A stretch of DNA of 58,591 nt from Acrasis kona (lineage: Eukaryota > Heterolobosea > Eutetramitea > Acrasida > Acrasidae): positions 1-58,591 of the forward strand of contig JAOPGA020000766.1 of the NCBI GenBank assembly GCA_026419775.2, in the 5' to 3' direction. This document shows positions 42,907-53,003 of this stretch, one piece after another (positions within the stretch are counted from its first letter, which is position 1; the number at the start of each line of letters is the position of its first letter). The notes below the pieces were generated by a model that had not been told where the DNA came from, did not search any database, and worked only from the letters and a program-made list of their open reading frames with translations. The translations under genes were made by a program, and so were the position numbers.

Positions 42907-44324
42907 TTACGAAGAAAATGTTAAAATGTCACAGTCGGAAAATGTTACTTTTTGTGCAATCTTCTTCAAGTTTCTTCTCTGGTAGTTCTGTATCGTGTGT
43001 TCGCACTCCTCCACAAATACTTCCGAATTACACATTATAATGTAGTCGCTTGTCGCATCCAACTGCTTAATGTTCTTATTCACGACTCGCATCAACTGTT
43101 TGGGTCTTGATAAATTTGCATTGTTTGTATCGCGATGTCCAAGCCGTCCTTGTTCTCCCTTTCCCCACGTGTACACTTTTCCATTCTTCAACAGACATGC
43201 CATGTGGTTGCTTCCTGTACATACTTTATCTACATCTCCTTCTAGTCCTTGTACTTTTGTAGGCTCCTTAACGTACTTCATCATTCCAAGTCCTAATTGT
43301 CCGTAGGAGTCATCTCCGAAAGTATATAATTCGTCAGTGCAGGTAATCATGGAAGTGAAAAAATCACCACCGGACACGAATCTCACTCTTGTTGGAATTT
43401 CAACTTTAACTGGTGTTTGGCAATCATTACTTTGGAATTTTCCCATAATGTACACGGCGCCTGAATTGTCAAGGACTAGGGAATTGTTACACGCGGCGCT
43501 CACTTGGACAACTTTAAGGTTGGGAGATTGAGCGAAAACGTGGTCAAAGTACTTTACTTGAGTGGGGACGGTTACTTGGTTATTAATGGGACCGACACCT
43601 AAACGTCCGTACTTGCTGCTGCCGAAGGTAAACACTGTTCTGTCGCCTGCAACGATGGAATGGCATGTACCTGTGGCTACGTGCTTGATGCCTCTTAGAT
43701 TGGGAATGACGGCTGGGCTGTCTAGGGGGGAAGTGGTGTTGCCGACGCCGCATTGTCCGTAGTCATTTTGGCCCCATGAAATGACGTAGCCTTCTCCGTC
43801 GGTGACTAGTAGCGAGTGCCATCCTTTGGTGGCGAAACTCAAAATGCGATGACGCGATACTACTGGGTCAATCACACTCAAGTTAACAGGTCTGTCTTTT
43901 GCCTCTTGATATTTACCAATACCATAGCCCCTGCCCATAATGTATAAGTGATAGTCAGGTTTGGCGCTCAAGATTAATTGATGAGCTGCACCTGCTTTCA
44001 TTTTTTGTAGAGCCAAATTATTAAAGTATGGCTTGAATTGTTTAAAATGATGCCTTTGACCACCGAAAAAGTACACTATAGGTTATTAGATTGAGTTGCA
44101 ATGCTATTATGCTTACTTTCATGCTTTAATGAATGCGATTGGTGTGTCTCTATGATGATTTCCGTACTATCATCTGTTGAGAATGAATCTCTTTTTGTTA
44201 AAGAAGCAGCTGGTAGTACAGGCTCATCAGCCATGAATTGATTGTTGTCTTCGACCTCCTCTTGAACTTGAAGGTTTCTGACTCGCGTCGCTCTTGGTGA
44301 ACTATTTCCCCATGCTATTGTCAT
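42907..44324 (-). CDS. RCC1-repeat protein
   Basis: Two exons (44324-44117, 44075-42907) and a 41 bp intron give 458 residues. A disordered N-terminus (about 1-70, with STDDSTEI and QSHSLKHE stretches) precedes about six RCC1 blades: VISWGQNDYGQCGVG, VFTFGSSKYGRLGVG, VYIMGKF, LYTFGDDSYGQLGLG and VYTWGKGEQGRLGHR, each followed by a V-x-x-V-x-x-G/A-x-x-H/N-x-x-x-x-x-x-x-G/N segment. The RCC1 fold is a seven-bladed propeller. Members act as guanine-exchange factors or protein scaffolds; the Ran-specific loop is not obvious, so I call a generic RCC1 protein. The intron completes an ATG at the junction, so a shorter start is possible in unspliced or alternative transcripts. Confidence 0.85.
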
Positions 44325-44868
44325 TTTGTGTTGTTGTTTTGTTTACACAGATTTTTTTCGTAAGATTTCAGGGGAGATTTAATTTATAGTTTATTTTTAG
44401 AGGTATTATATTTCTGGATCGATATTTTTGGAATAGACGAGTTGACTTCATAAATGGAATCATAAGAATACAAAAAAGGTCGCGCTTGGACACCGGTAAT
44501 GGTATACAGGATTAGCCGATTCGAATATGTTGGTGATTTTAATAACTTGAGAGGACTCACGTCAGTGAATCTTGAAGGAGTGATGTTTCCTGCTTAAAAC
44601 ACAATTTCTGTTAAGACCTACGAAATCTTTCGTGAAGAGAGCTAATCATAATAAAATATATTGCTGGTCGTTAAATATACAAGGGTCATGTGCTTTGGTT
44701 TTTGAATGTGAGGAGTTGAGGCACCACATGAAATGCATAGGAGGGTATCTTAAGAATGATGGTAAGAATACAAGAAAATAGTGATCTCTTTGTCAAGTTA
44801 TCGGAAAGTAAACAATTTCCGAAAGCTATTTCTTGTAACGTTCCTAAAATAACCTTGGTTGTCTATAA

Positions 44869-44891
44869 ACACCAACTGAGTTACACGTCCC
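44869..44891 (-). pseudogene. tRNA-Ala 5' fragment
   Basis: Minus strand GGGACGTGTAACTCAGTTGG matches the 5' acceptor strand and D-arm of the two tRNA-Ala genes in this window, with one base difference in the acceptor. The rest of the tRNA is absent, so it is a pseudogene fragment. Confidence 0.6.
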
Positions 44892-45084
44892 ATATTCTCG
44901 CTCATCTGTATAATATGAATAGAGCTGTTTTATAAGATATTTTTATCTCGAGAGGAGCTTTTATGAAGTTCCATAAGTTATTACTTTGAAATTACCATCA
45001 AAATCTCAATTCTGGAATCTCGAATACACAGGAAAGAGTAAAGTTGCCTGCAAGGACAGTCAAAAAAACAAACCAGGTAATAAA

Positions 45085-45200
45085 ACTATGGCGCAATCAT
45101 AGGTTGTGTAGTCGGAGGTGTCGCTTTCCTTAAGTGTTCTTGTCGCTGTTGCGATTATTGTTGGTGTTATAATTTATAAGAGAAGAGAAAAATCGTAATT
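45085..45200 (+). pseudogene. Remnant of a single-pass membrane protein gene
   Basis: The plus strand encodes IIGCVVGGVAFL and, in an overlapping frame, VLVAVAIIVGVIIYKRREKS followed by a stop. Together they look like one transmembrane helix with a short basic cytosolic tail, as at the end of a receptor-like gene. No intact upstream ectodomain is seen. The frame shift within the helix indicates decay. Confidence 0.4.
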
Positions 45201-45267
45201 AATCCTCTAGTAATTTTTGTCTACACTACGAATTGTTATCCATTTACATTTGTGGTTATGAGTTCAT

Positions 45268-45600
45268 TCATTGATGCTCAGCACTAGACAAGAATTGTGA
45301 CCAACCCTCTTTTTTCCTTGTTGCTTCCAAGATTACACAAGAATGGCATGCAACAATTGAGTTTAATGGATCCACTTGTGTAACACTTACGGTAAATGCC
45401 ACCGAATTTAAATGGCACGACTTTAGGTGAATACTGTAAGAGGAAAAAGACAAGAAAATCTGGTGCGAACAAACCACTACCTATTTTGCCTTCCGTTATT
45501 TCTGATGTAAGATTTGATATACACACATATACTGTATAACTAGAAATTGAGTGTACTAAACCAGTGACTGCGCTATCAACCACGTTCTCTATCTGAGGAA
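45268..45600 (-). other. Protein-like frame, possible gene remnant
   Basis: A 99-residue frame (45284-45583) with mixed hydrophobic and Cys-containing sequence that stays open a little upstream (CAPGSLPQIENVVDSAV). No ATG with a good leader, signal peptide or domain is recognised. It is probably a remnant, perhaps of a secreted or receptor gene like its neighbour. Confidence 0.25.
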
Positions 45601-45783
45601 GAGATCCAGGAGCACATATCAGGGAAGAGACAATAGGGACTTTTTTAAACTTGTAGGCATTTATAAATTATTACAATTTGTGCTGAGGGAGAAAAAAGTA
45701 CAGACGCAACTTTCTTACCTAGATTCTGCTCCGTTGAAATCTCCAGATTATTTTCTGATCTATTCCTTGTTAACAAAAAAAAA

Positions 45784-45865
45784 TGGACGAGTCCGGAATT
45801 GAACCGGAGACTTCTTGCATGCTAAGCAAGCACTCTATGTCAAAAACCAACTGAGTTACACGCCC
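45784..45865 (-). tRNA. tRNA-Ala(AGC), second copy, enlarged D-loop
   Basis: The sequence equals the tRNA-Ala at 11742-11824 in acceptor, anticodon (AGC), variable and T arms, including G3-U70. In the D-loop, after AGTTGGT, it carries TTTTGACAT and A instead of GATTAAACAT and A, so the loop is about 17 nt. Both copies share the CATA end of the extra segment, but the rest differs, which fits an intron-like or tolerated insertion. Confidence 0.85.
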
Positions 45866-46021
45866 TTCATATTTAGATATGAATGATAAAGTACGGTATA
45901 TTTATATGCATCTGAGTTGTTTTTGTCTCGGTCACAATGTTTACCTAACCATACCGAATCAACTTTAGAACGTACAATAATTATTAAGAAAGTTATTAAA
46001 AGTACACGGTACGTTTTATTT

Positions 46022-47564
46022 TTAATTTACAGCATTTCCTACCTCCTCTAAATGAATCTCTGCTACTTTTCCATTCATTTTGCAACTCTTCACCAACAAT
46101 TGTGTACCAGGTGCAAGTAAACTTTCCTTTTCATTTGAATAAAATGTAATAGATGAAATATCGATAGCCGTTTTGGTGTCAATTGTTAAAAACGAACAGC
46201 TGCCTCCACATCCATTCATGAATCCTCTTGCAACCTAGAAAAAAACGTTAAATGTACAAAAGTTTAAATACATACACTTTCTTCGGATGTGCAACTGGAT
46301 ACACCCCACCAAGTAATTGTACTTCCGACCGTATATTGCTTAGATAAGTCCACGGAAATTCCTCTCCATAATGTTCTGTTTGTTTGCGGTAAATGTTTCA
46401 TTGCTTCAAAAAACAAACGAAGGTAAGGAAAGTATTTTTTGACACCGGATCTGTTTTCGTCACGTAGAACTTTGTTGAGAGCGGCGTAAATAGCGTTTGA
46501 GGTGTAGAGCATGATGGCAGCGTACAATGCAGCTTTCATGTGTTTGACTGGGTTGCCGGCTTGTTTCTCTTCTAATTCGACACCCATGCTATCCGACGAT
46601 GAAACTGACGATTTTGCACAGATTCCAATGGCTGCTTCGGCAAGTGATGCTGGACAAGCTAATTTCATAACTCCCTCAATTGGTGTCAATCCTGGTTCTT
46701 CATTAACATCTTCGAAGCCCATACGTAGGTAGAACTTTAAAAGTTCTTGTTTCTCTCTAACGATTTCTATTGTGGACATGGCAGGTGGCTTTCTTCTTCC
46801 GAAGGATGTAGGTATTAAAGTATAAAATTCCGAAGAGAGATGAACGTATTCTTCTTGGTCTTGTTGATTGATTGCAGTTTCTAACCTTTCGAGTACGTTT
46901 TGTCCTTTTTCAATTTGGCTCTTGCTTAGTCTTCCCATGGGCTCTTCTTCATTATTTCCATCATCACCTTCGGCCTCCTCTGTCTCGACTATATTATATT
47001 TTTTGTTTTTTTTGACAAAGGAAAACCTTTCGTTCCAATCGTTGGCTGTTTTCGATTTAAATTGTTTCTCGAATGCACTGATTCCCGAGTCGATGTCTTT
47101 TTGCTTTTTGAAGTCACTCCTGCCGTTTTCTCCTACTCGACCATACCTTGTGAAGAGTACGATATCAGAACCGTTGTCTTTTGTAAGGAGTTGAATGAGA
47201 TAAAATTTGTTGTTGTTATCTCCTACATTTGTTTGGTTCAACTTGATGCTATAGTCTTCGTGGACACTGTATTCGGTATCACGAATGGTCCTATCTACTC
47301 TCGCGCCTCTTCTTGGTGGTGTAGTCTCATCTTTTACGCTTTCAGTTGTTTTAGCTTTTTTAGCTGGTGGTTGTTCCTCGTCCTCCTCGGCTTCATCCTC
47401 ACCACCGTCACCACCTTTGAGAGCATCTTTGAGGGCTTTTTCATAATCTACCTTCTTCTTGCACCACTAAAACCGAGTTATAAAAAAATAGAGTACAGAC
47501 TGCTTACTGAGTAGTCACAATCTAATTCATCTAATCGTTCTTTCAATTGAGCTATGGTAACCAT
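46022..47564 (-). CDS. SAP-WGR-PARP regulatory protein with arginine-type ADP-ribosyltransferase domain
   Basis: Three exons (47564-47508, 47466-46276, 46234-46022), both introns 41 bp, 486 residues. A SAP-like helix pair (MVTIAQLKERLDEL) precedes an acidic/Lys linker, then a WGR domain (FYLIQLL, FTRYGRVGENG, about 105-180). Next is the PARP regulatory helical domain (MGRLSKSQIEKGQNVL, LSSEFYTLIPTSFG, about 215-300). The end is an ART domain of the arginine-specific R-S-E class: LWRGIS, WWGVSSCTS and NEKESLL (ExE), with PGTQLLVKS. PARP1/2 relatives have an H-Y-E catalytic domain after the regulatory domain; here a different ART sits in that place. A nuclear DNA-damage-linked mono-ADP-ribosyltransferase is inferred. 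The frame start at 47241 (TTG) is not used; the protein begins two exons earlier. Confidence 0.85.
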
Positions 47565-47804
47565 GTTGACCCTTTAATTGCAGTTTTTTGGAGTTCTCGT
47601 TCTCCTCCATTTAAAAGTGGACTTTTATTACAACGCTTAACAAGCAATTCACTAAAATACTGGAAGATTGATTACCATTATTTTTAATAATAATTTATTA
47701 ACGAGTCGTTAGCCATATAAAACTTAAATGAAGAGGTAATTAATGACTAACACTTCGAATCAGATACCAATAGGCGCCAAATTCTTATTGATGCAATCAT
47801 ATTC

Positions 47805-48020
47805 ATGAAAATGAAATTGTTGCTTTGTGTCGTTCTACTAATAGTTACTATTTCGTTATGTGAGAATCTAAAAAGATGTCAGTTGATAAGAAACACTTTA
47901 TTTTGGGAAGGAATTCATTGCGATGGCTTATGGAATGAATATTACAGTAGAAAATGTACTTTTGAACCGACCGTCTACTTTCCTATGGCACTGGATAAAA
48001 CTGTGTTGGAATGTTGTTAA
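47805..48020 (+). CDS. Small secreted cysteine-containing peptide (71 aa)
   Basis: A 71-residue ATG frame with a strong signal peptide (MKMKLLLCVVLLIVTISLC). The mature 52 residues or so contain Cys in RCQL, HCDG, KCTF and a terminal CC, plus several aromatic residues. An AATAAA follows immediately. Size, signal and Cys content fit a secreted peptide such as an antimicrobial, pheromone-like or matrix peptide, but no family is recognised. It lies just upstream of tRNA-His. Confidence 0.6.
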   Translation: MKMKLLLCVVLLIVTISLCENLKRCQLIRNTLFWEGIHCDGLWNEYYSRKCTFEPTVYFPMALDKTVLECC

Positions 48021-48052
48021 TAAATTGCTTTGATTTAATATTCCAAAAAAAT

Positions 48053-48122
48053 GTCGTTCACGAGAATCGAACTCGTGTCTCAGGTGCCACAAACCTATAT
48101 TCTACCATTAAACTAGAACGAC
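48053..48122 (-). tRNA. tRNA-His(GTG)
   Basis: On the minus strand the acceptor GTCGTTC pairs fully with GAACGAC. The D-arm is GTTT-AATGGTA-GAAT, the anticodon arm TAGGT-TTGTGGC-ACCTG (anticodon GTG) and the T-arm ACGAG-TTCGATT-CTCGT. The discriminator base is A (48052). The extra 5' G of histidine tRNA would be added after transcription. No intron and a normal D-loop, unlike the alanine tRNAs here. Confidence 0.9.
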
Positions 48123-48198
48123 TTTCCATGGATTATGTATCTATTTTTAACTTGGCTATGCAATATTTGATCGGCAGTCAACCATCAACTGATCAACA

Positions 48199-50010
48199 AT
48201 GTTGCTTCAATTACTCACGTTATTACTTATGATAGGATATGCTTTATGTAACGCCATAGGACATTGTTACCATACAATACATGTTGTGGACGATATCACC
48301 GGTAGGGGAGTACCACTAGTAAATCTCAGCACCGTCAATTTCGTCCCACATTATACCGACTCAAATGGAATCATCGCATTTTATGAGCCCGACTTGATGA
48401 ATCTACAACACAAAGTATTCTTTCACGTATCCAGCCATGGTTATGAGGTGGACATTGATGAAGAGGGATACAGAGGAGTGGCTATAAACATTGAATGCGG
48501 TGGAGAAACACAAATCAAGATTCGAAGAACGCAGATATCGCAAAGATTGTATCGATATTCAGGACAAGGCATCTACAGAGATTCGATAATGACCAATACA
48601 CTTACCGACCACATACCAGCGCACATGAAGGAAGGATTAAATGCTGGCGTTACAGGTCATGATTCCGTTCAATGCATTGCCATTAACGACACATACTATT
48701 GGTTTTTTGGAGACACCAATTCAGCCGAATATCCTTTAGGTAACTTTCATACAACATGCGCCACCACAAACCTCAAGGACACCATCAAGAACATTGATCT
48801 CTTTGTTGATTTAAATTACATTAAGCAAGATGCCTTTGTGAAGCCAGTCGCACCCATGAAGCCATTAGCAAAACCAACCTGGTTACATGCACCACACACT
48901 ACGGATGGAACAGAAAATAATCTCTACGCCTCCTACTTTAAAATAACAAGTCCAGAAACTAGAGGCATCATGAAATGGAATCCTGAAGAAAAAATGTTTG
49001 TAAATGTTCTTGTTATTGATACAAAAAAATATAATGTGTGGCCAACTCATGGTGGTCATACTCTTATTGTTGACGATTATGTTTACTTCATGAATCCCTT
49101 TCCTTTTGTCCGTTGTCCTAAGAACCAATATGCAGATTTGTCTACTTACACATCATTCAGTCCACTTGTAGAAGGAACCAACGATTTCGATTTAAACAAC
49201 ATTAAACTGGATAGAAGTGAATCTGGAAGAATACGTTATGCTTGGAAGCGTAACACGTCGCCGCTGACCGCAAGTGGTATGTATGTTCTTGTTAAAAGTG
49301 GAAGAATGAAGCCAGAGGAAGCCTTATGGTTGATACAATCTATGGATCAGAATATGACGACAATCATCATGGTATCTGGTACAGTCAATTATAATGAATA
49401 CAGGAAAAAGTACATTCTAATCTCAGGTCAAATATTTGGAGATACTTCTCTGCTTGGTAACATATGGTACTCTGAATCTGATTCTCCATTAGGTCCTTGG
49501 TCTTATGCTGTCCAAATTGCTAAACACAACTCGATTGACTTTTACAATCCGCGCCATCATCCACTTTTTGATCAGGGTCCTAACCTCTACTATGAAGGTA
49601 CTTACGTTAGAACATTTGACACTCATGGTATACCAACCCCTTATTATGATTATAATCAACAAGTACACAAATTAAATCTTGATGACATTAGACTATTTGA
49701 TGTTCCAAACGCTGTTTATAAGAATGGTAATGCGTATACCATGACTAAACCTAATGGAAGCAGTACCAAGACGGTATTTTTAGCTCATGATAGAATGTGT
49801 TCGAATTGTGTAGAGGTTAGGCAGGATAACACTGGAAGGTTATACGTTAACAATGCACCAAAAAACTCTTCATTTGCGTTCTACGCGAAAACAGTATGGA
49901 ATTGTAAAAATTCGAGTTGTAGGCAGAGGTCCATTCAAATGAATGTTGATGGAGTTATAATACATGTATTTAAAGTACAAAAGAGTTTATCAGAATCAAT
50001 TACTCTGTAA
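48199..50010 (+). CDS. Secreted beta-propeller-like protein of bacterial type (603 aa)
   Basis: 603 residues in one exon with a signal peptide (MLLQLLTLLLMIGYALCNA). Residues 25-115 form a carboxypeptidase-regulatory-like beta sandwich (HVVDDITGRGVPLVNLSTV, then FHVSSHGYEVDIDEEGYRGVAI). Residues 125-600 begin YRYSGQGIYRDSIM, then GHDSVQCIAINDTYYWFFGDTN and YPLGNFHTTCATT, which I recall from secreted propeller proteins of Planctomycetes and related bacteria, distant from glycoside hydrolases. WSYAVQIAKH and NPRHHPLFDQGP resemble GH43/DUF4185-like blades. It may bind or cleave polysaccharide outside the cell. About 1.8 kb of intronless sequence beside a tRNA gene suits bacterial transfer. Activity is not established. 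Confidence 0.75.
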   Translation: MLLQLLTLLLMIGYALCNAIGHCYHTIHVVDDITGRGVPLVNLSTVNFVPHYTDSNGIIAFYEPDLMNLQHKVFFHVSSHGYEVDIDEEGYRGVAINIECGGETQIKIRRTQISQRLYRYSGQGIYRDSIMTNTLTDHIPAHMKEGLNAGVTGHDSVQCIAINDTYYWFFGDTNSAEYPLGNFHTTCATTNLKDTIKNIDLFVDLNYIKQDAFVKPVAPMKPLAKPTWLHAPHTTDGTENNLYASYFKITSPETRGIMKWNPEEKMFVNVLVIDTKKYNVWPTHGGHTLIVDDYVYFMNPFPFVRCPKNQYADLSTYTSFSPLVEGTNDFDLNNIKLDRSESGRIRYAWKRNTSPLTASGMYVLVKSGRMKPEEALWLIQSMDQNMTTIIMVSGTVNYNEYRKKYILISGQIFGDTSLLGNIWYSESDSPLGPWSYAVQIAKHNSIDFYNPRHHPLFDQGPNLYYEGTYVRTFDTHGIPTPYYDYNQQVHKLNLDDIRLFDVPNAVYKNGNAYTMTKPNGSSTKTVFLAHDRMCSNCVEVRQDNTGRLYVNNAPKNSSFAFYAKTVWNCKNSSCRQRSIQMNVDGVIIHVFKVQKSLSESITL

Positions 50011-50596
50011 TTTTATTGTTCATAATAAATTTCTTGTTTGCTTATAAACTTCTTGTGTGTATGTCTGCGGTTGAGCGAAGGTTACGTATAATGCTACCTG
50101 CATCCGGTAGCAATGCCGGTTATTGTTGATAATTTTTCGTTGACAATGTCTTCATTTCACGAGTATGAGTGTTCTATCCAAGAATATATTCAATGTTGCG
50201 CATTAGTGTAGGACGAAGGCACGATATGTTTTTAATGCTTTGCATTATTTAATCAATTTTATGTACTCCTGCTTGTTGATTGAATGGTACTTATAAAGCC
50301 GAATCTAATTGACACTTAAAACACCCTTATTAAAAAACACCTGTATTCTTTATTTGTGGCTACTCTATGATGACATCATCACAAAATCAATGCGGGCTGA
50401 TTTCTTTTATTTACCGGTACGAAATGGGTGAACGAAAATTACCGGCAGTCATACGATAATACCGGAAGTAATATGATGTCTTACCATTTTTGTCGACTGA
50501 TGTTCACAAATTTACACTATACAACGATCTAAAAATAAAATCTACAAATCGCAAACTGTGTCGATCTTACATCTTTATTCAAAACATTTGTGCACA
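50011..50596. other. Intergenic region, no gene seen
   Basis: About 590 bases upstream of the homeobox gene. It contains several ACCGGT/ACCGGAA-like motifs (around 50101, 50413, 50441, 50461) that may be regulatory, but no coding frame or RNA gene is supported. Confidence 0.45.
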
Positions 50597-51304
50597 ATGA
50601 TGGGCACCAATGATGAAGAATACGAACAAAAAGCGAAATCGCATATGCTCCATTCAAATAATGTACAGTGGAATAATGTAGAACAACAAACAAACACATC
50701 GAACACATCACAGGTATCGCAAACTCCGTTTTTTCAAAACTACGAACATGTACATCCTAACATTATTTCTCATTTATCTGAAAACCAATTCATGCAAACG
50801 CAAGACGAAGATGCAGGCATTTGGCCGACATTGTTGGAAGAGACGGAACACGAAATAAGTTCTTCACTAACCAAAAAAAACAATGTAATATCAACCAATA
50901 TCAACGAAAACTTGTTATCAAACGTTACTGAACCTGTAACACACATATCGATTGCAAACTCCGCGCCAACTTACACCATTTTATCGCAGCAGACAACAAC
51001 GCCTACTGAGTACAACTTAAATCAAAACAAAGGGAGAGGAAGCAATACAAAGCCAAGGCAAATACCGTCGGAAGCTCGAGCATACTTAATGGTATGTTAC
51101 CGGAGAAAATACATTTTGTTGCTAACATTTTTTTAGGAATGGTTTTCCTCCAATACAGCAAATCCTTATCCTACTACAGAAGAAAAAAGAAAAATGGAAG
51201 AAGCTACAGGTTTGACCAAGAAACAGATAAAAGATTGGTTTACCAATGCACGGCAAAGATATCTAAAACGGTCGAAATCACAAGATCGAAGCACGGAACA
51301 ATAG
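50597..51304 (+). CDS. TALE-class homeobox transcription factor
   Basis: Two exons (50597-51091, 51137-51304) and a 45 bp intron give 220 residues. The first 150 residues are Asn/Gln/Thr-rich and disordered. The C-terminal homeodomain reads across the intron: RQIPSEARAYLM, then EWFSSNTANPYPTTEEKRK, then TGLTKKQIKDWFTNARQRYL. The NPYP motif and the WF-x-NAR-x-R recognition helix mark a TALE (KN/homeobox) type with its three-residue loop extension. The usual Asn51 and Arg53 contacts are present. I start at the ATG at 50597, since the frame upstream has no ATG. It is probably a nuclear regulator of life-cycle or developmental genes, as TALE proteins often control mating-type or zygote programmes in protists. 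Confidence 0.9.
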
Positions 51305-52584
51305 TTTTGGACTGTCGGATGGTTTGGTAACTTTGAATTTAGACCCGGATAGTAATTATTACCAATAAATACAAAATAAAAATAGAGATTGATGTCCTTG
51401 CGATCCTAAATATAATAAATATTCTTTTTTAGAAGAGACAACTTGGTAGTCCAACGGTAGTTCTAGTCCTAAGTAAGACTTGGTTGGGGGAGGTCAAAGA
51501 AATTACGTAGAGGCCGAACTTTTAGCAAAGGTAAAGTTTGTGCATGAAAAAATACACTATATATAGAGTACCTTTGCGGCCTTTCTGGCCGACCAGAACT
51601 TGCGTTTGTTTACTGCGGATTATAATTGATATAGTTGGCACTTCCGGTGTAGTTCCAGGGCATTAGTTCTGAAACGTTGTCAAGTTCAGTTATCATGAGT
51701 GACTAAATATTCAAAATCTAATATGTCAGTCATATGTAATAGATTTCTTATGCATTGCTTCCTCTATGCCATCACATTTGCGGATAACCATCTCTCTGAA
51801 CGCTCTTAATGTGAAGAATTTTTTTGTTATACAAAATTAACCAACAGTACCGTGGTACTCGGAATTTGATTTATGACTTGAATAATTTTGGTACCAATAC
51901 CTTCGGCACTTCAACACGATATAGAGTCGCACAAACAACGTGCATTGGTGCAACTGATACCGTTGATTTTATTATTACTTGATATTGCAATAGTGTTGGT
52001 TACCTTTTTATGTGAGTTCCCGAACGAAATTCATAAGAACAAAAAATACATTTCGAGCCTGATGTCCTTTATGCTTCGAAATCAATAGCGACCACATTAT
52101 CCCTTATGAGAATTGTAGCCTGAGGTGCGAGTTTGAATTAGATCCACCCTTTTTGAAGGAGGAGTTGAGAATAACAGTTTGAGATCATCCAATAATCTAC
52201 TTTATGAAAGAAAGTGAAAAAGAGGAACGAGAGCGGCACAAATAAGTTGTTTTTGTTTCATAGAGCCTCACCTCTTATTATAAATATCAATTGTTGAAGA
52301 TGACAGAAACAAACCGTGGCTTGACAACAAGAGCCACAATCGAGAGAATACGTATTGTTTTTAACCTGTATTAGAATTAAGCTTCTCGTTTTTTTGTTAT
52401 CTATGGTAGGTGTTCGCTTTGATTGTGTTTTTGTAATGGTCTTGTGGTCGTTTCACATACACAAACATACTAAAATGCCAACCACGACTGTGGAAGAGAG
52501 CAAAAAAGAAATGCGTATGATACCGATGATGAACCAAAGCACCGTGTGAAGAGTACACCCCACAATAAAATCGGCTATTAGGGC
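51305..52584. other. Intergenic region before right transposon
   Basis: About 1.3 kb with no convincing gene. A frame at 51888-52088 has one hydrophobic segment but no ATG start. A 24-codon ATG frame lies at 52474-52548. A tRNA-like piece near 51447-51510 does not fold into a full cloverleaf. A TATATATAGAG box is at about 51567. Confidence 0.4.
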
Positions 52585-53003
52585 CCCGTGATTTTGAAAG
52601 TAGTACTTTTTTCATCTATGTTGCATTGATTTCAAGCCCAAAACATAGCAAAAAAGTAGTGCATTTTGCTATGAAAAATAGCAATATTCAACCTTTTTTG
52701 AACGTGCAATTCCATTTTCACATACATTTTTCCAGACCTTTGTGTTTGATTCTAACAAAGTAAGAAAAGTAGGTATGTTTTTCGTAAAAAACAGCTATTA
52801 AAAACAGTATGCGGAAAGGAAAAAAAGAAGTAAAGACAAGGTGTTTTTGATGACAACACATAGTACAAAAATTAGATGTGTGTATAATAAAAAGTAGCAA
52901 ATTAAATAGAATGATGTTTTATTAAAAGGCACAACTCTTGTTCAAGCTTGTTAGGCGTCGGTTCTAATTCCTTAAAGGATGGCATCCTGAATACTACTTG
53001 CTT

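Larger units (their letters stand above)
44325..46021. other. Decayed island with tRNA-Ala and gene remnants
   Basis: About 1.7 kb with no intact protein gene. It holds a tRNA 5' fragment (44869-44891), a broken single-pass membrane gene end (about 45085-45200), an unrecognised frame at 45268-45583 and a full tRNA-Ala (45784-45865). It resembles the tRNA-bearing island at 10.5-12.5 kb. Confidence 0.5.

Noticed and set aside
51447-51510. A tRNA-like stretch with TAGTCCAACGGTAG
   Set aside because: No T-arm with GGTTC and no paired acceptor stem could be drawn.
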